Source of the DNA: Sipunculus nudus | Lineage: Eukaryota; Annelida; Sipuncula; Golfingiida; Sipunculidae | Direction of reading: 5' to 3' | Length of the DNA: 64,000 nucleotides | Assembly: GCA_026874595.1 (NCBI GenBank) | Contig: CM049310.1 | Coordinates: 23,972,058-24,036,057, forward strand | Shown here: in pieces, positions 61,331 to 64,000 of the stretch | Position numbering within the stretch: position 1 is the stretch's first letter | How the letters are laid out: the number at the start of each line of letters is the position of its first letter | Translations under genes and position numbers: made by a program | The notes under the pieces: generated by a model | The model's database searches: none | Told to the model about the DNA's origin: nothing | The model's input: only the letters and a program-made list of their open reading frames with translations

Positions 61331-62660
61331 TTCAACCACTAATATATTTCATGATGTAACAAGTTAACCTGTAATATTGAACTTGTAAAATTTCAGAATG
61401 TGTGCAGGCAAATAAATTTATTCTAATAAACCATTTTCCTGCGAATTGTTAGAAGAAAATCCACCTGTGATTCTCCTGTATATACAAATCCAAATTTCGG
61501 TAACAAGTGGCTGTTATGCTAATATACACTGTTCATTTATCACATCGTATTTCTAAACAATAACTTTTTTGTGGATCTCTTATAGTGATAACTGAATCGA
61601 CAGGTGAATACCAATTGTCCAGGCGTGGGCAAATAACCTCGCGCATAATTCACACATTTTTTCTTGTTCAATGGTTTCGTATAAAGCTGACAATAGGTGA
61701 ACTCTCTGCTCTGGACGTTTTGTTTTGTAAAGAGTCACTGTCCTCTGATCTAAATCAATGAATGCCTTCAGCCCAACCGCTCATGATATCTTCCAGGGAC
61801 AGGATTTACTAATTAACAAAACGGATCACTCTCGAATTAACCAATCAGAGTTCCTGGTGAGTTTGCTGATGACCCCCCTCTCCGTTAAACTAAATTAAGC
61901 TCCGGTCTTGAGTCGTTACTATTTATCAGGAGCGTAAACGAGATGTACAGATCTGGGGAAAAGTCACTATCATTATGTCGATTATTTTCTGCTTGGACCA
62001 CGTACATCACGCTTTAGGTTTCTCACTCACCAAAGTTAATCATATCTGTATTAGTGATCAGTCAGCAGATGTAGGTGTATAGACTTCAGGTTAACCCCGA
62101 ACTGTATAACTGAATTATACATGCTTTCTTATGCTTTTACATCATTTATATTACTTCAATTTCCAACGTGGAAGATACGAGGTTTAAAAGCTGGAATCAA
62201 TCTGTTGAAAATTAAATTGTCGCAAAATGTCAGTTATTTTGTTAATAACATTTAAATATACTTATACGTTTCACCAAAGCGCATGACCCATAACATGCAA
62301 ACAAAAGATAAACAAAAGTTCAAAGATAATAATAGTTGTGTGTAGATAGAGAATTACAGAAAAAAACTGTTTTTAAAGGAGTAATCTAAAATGCTATGGG
62401 GTAGTCTGAAATCGTGTTTAAGTTAAAGGGGGATGGGGTGATATGAAACCGCTTCACCGGGCAAAACTGATGAAACTTAGATATATATGTATAGCAATGA
62501 AAATACAATCATACTGGTGGTGAGCGTATTACTCGGATAGTCGGATACAGTCAGATTTTGTCAAGCCATCTGCATGGCGTCTGTGCCTTAGTTTATTTAA
62601 TAGCTCGATAAAATAAATAATTATTTTACATGGATTGTACAAATAGTTGTTATAACTAAT
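61331..62660. other. Gene-free sequence
   Basis: No repeat, RNA gene or domain-bearing frame recognised. Confidence 0.5.
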
Positions 62661-62667
62661 CGCGGCA

Positions 62668-62855
62668 CTCTCCTTGGCTCAGATTTTTGCGTTCGCTAGA
62701 CTGTGTAGGTGGAGGAAACGGGAGAACCCGGAGAACACCCCCGGCCTTGGACGAGCAACTATAACTCACTCTCATAGCCACGCCGGGGATCGAACCTGGG
62801 TCGCCAGCGGAGAGAGCCGAACGTTTTGCTCCTCGACTGTCCAGGCCCCTAATAG
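62668..62855 (-). mobile_element. tRNA-derived SINE-like fragment
   Basis: The minus strand begins GGCCTGGACAGTCGAGGAGC (A-box-like region). It contains the B-box GGTTCGATCCC (62,796-62,786), and after about 60 bp the string GGTGTTCTCCGGGTTCTCCC, then GTTTCCTCC. A tRNA-related head followed by such a C/T-rich core is typical of several metazoan SINE families. No A-rich or simple tail or target duplication is clear, so the ends are approximate. Confidence 0.6.
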
Positions 62856-63182
62856 GAATTCATAATTCATAAGAAATTCCCTTTTACATCCTCTTCGATA
62901 CTATTATCCTTATCCTTTTTCTCCCTGGTGCACCGTTAGATACATACCTGTACTTCAAGAATAGCCTATATACTGATAAATACCGAGTACTGAGTTTCTC
63001 CTTGGGAGTGTGTCCGTGGATTATTTATTTATTTATTATTTCAATATATTTCAGCAGGATAGCATATTCAGCTGTTTTGCAATGAGATCCTGCTACAATT
63101 TAAAACATGGGAAATTTTCCCTACTCCGAGATCTCCTGTACAACATGAAAACACATTCATATATAATGATAACTATGGACGC

Positions 63183-64000
63183 TGTTACAGGTGCCCTTTT
63201 TATTGTGTGACACGGGCGTAACTGGTGTTGTAGCGCACGCGTCTGGCCGCGTGTTGCACACTCAGTTTTATCCGTACTGGTTGAATTCTCGTTGTCATGC
63301 TAGCTTAGGGCTTTCTCGCCTGGTCGAGCCGGTGCGGGCTCACGTGTGAACCCTAATATGTTGAGACACAGCGTTTGCTTTTCTAGTATGTTGGTTAAAC
63401 GTGTATACCGTGTTAGATTCTTTAGATGATTCGAGAAATGGAAAATTCTCGGCTTGAGGTGAAAAGTTATATAAAGCGGCTGTGTTTTAGAGCCGAGTGA
63501 GAGGTGAGAGAATATTCCAGCGGACACAGACGTTTGTATATCAGTGGGACCTATCCGATTGTCCAGTAATTTCAGGGATTCTACTATTACTAATTCTATA
63601 CAATTTATCGCTGCCTGCCTCAAGTTGACTTTCTGGATTGTTACAAGAGCTTTACATTGGATTGTTATTCTCCGAGAGAACTCGTGTGAACTGTTCGCCA
63701 GGTTTATACATTTTAAAGGACTAATCGCTGTGACAGTGGTGGTATTCAGGTACTGTGTGTACTTGTTTATTTTACTGTGTGATTGTATTGATTTGTTGTT
63801 GTACTGCTGTTATACTGTGTAATTGTATTGATTTAGTGTATTGTAATGTTAGGTTTGTTTTAAGAGTAAATTTTATTTATTTGTTAACAAAAAACCACTG
63901 ACTTCTTTATTCATTCCCCTAGGCATTTCACGCTGCCTAGTGTTACATAATCTGATTTTTTTATCTCCTTGACAAAATTTATGTTCATCCCGCATACGTG
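63183..64000 (+). mobile_element. Gmr1-like LTR running off the right edge
   Basis: It begins TGTTACAGGTGCCC and follows the family LTR through TATATAAA (63,468-63,475), CATTTCACGCTGCCTAGTGT and CGCATACGTG, where the window ends about 25-30 bp short of the expected LTR terminus. It may be a solo LTR or the 5' LTR of another full element outside the window. It is closest to the truncated LTR at 22,359-23,113. Confidence 0.9.

Overview
This is eukaryotic nuclear DNA: AT-rich, dense in microsatellites and minisatellites, and with no operon-like gene packing. The repeat content (a Gmr1-type Ty3/gypsy element, LINE relics with ATT tails, and non-autonomous arrays of about 150-bp core repeats) points to a marine invertebrate, most likely a mollusc and perhaps a bivalve. 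That placement is inference. I found no convincing host protein-coding gene, so the window reads as intergenic or intronic sequence filled with transposable-element debris. At most there is one weak candidate exon near 13.74-14.03 kb.

Layout. 0-2.7 kb: low-copy DNA, a perfect hairpin, and a 413-bp miniature LTR retrotransposon (TRIM, 2121-2533, minus strand). The TRIM has two LTRs, a tRNA-Pro primer-binding site, a polypurine tract and a 4-bp target-site duplication, and its LTRs carry a tRNA-like segment. 2.7-6.7 kb: an array of about 150-bp monomers organised as a roughly 455-bp three-monomer higher-order repeat; each monomer carries an AGGTCAnnnTGACCT palindrome. A LINE relic (4.5-5.5 kb) lies inside this region. 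11.0-13.4 kb: an inverted fragment of the same repeat family, a minisatellite, and a second LINE 3' end. 22.3-23.1 kb: a truncated LTR. 23.4-23.8 kb: a second, decayed TRIM. 24.8-25.8 kb: two further tandem arrays.

37,506-44,428 is the centrepiece: a complete but dead LTR retrotransposon with LTRs of about 0.83 kb, 4-bp ATTT target duplications, and gag and pol. The pol order is protease, integrase, reverse transcriptase, RNase H. Integrase before reverse transcriptase is the reverse of the usual Ty3/gypsy order and marks the Gmr1-like lineage. A solo LTR of the same family, flanked by ATAG duplications, lies at 56,328-57,124, and another LTR runs off the right edge from 63,183.

Other arrays: 46.8-48.4 kb holds about 37 copies of a 44-bp minisatellite, and 60.5-61.3 kb holds a roughly 45-bp pyrimidine-rich minisatellite with repeated CACGTG. 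A tRNA-derived SINE-like fragment lies near 62.7 kb.

How the parts fit together: the large element and the TRIM share terminal bases (TGTTAC...CGTAACA), a 4-bp target duplication, a tRNA-Pro-like primer site and a G-rich polypurine tract. The TRIM could therefore have been mobilised by Gmr1-like machinery (inference). All pol and LINE coding sequences seen here are broken, so nothing in the window looks able to move on its own today.
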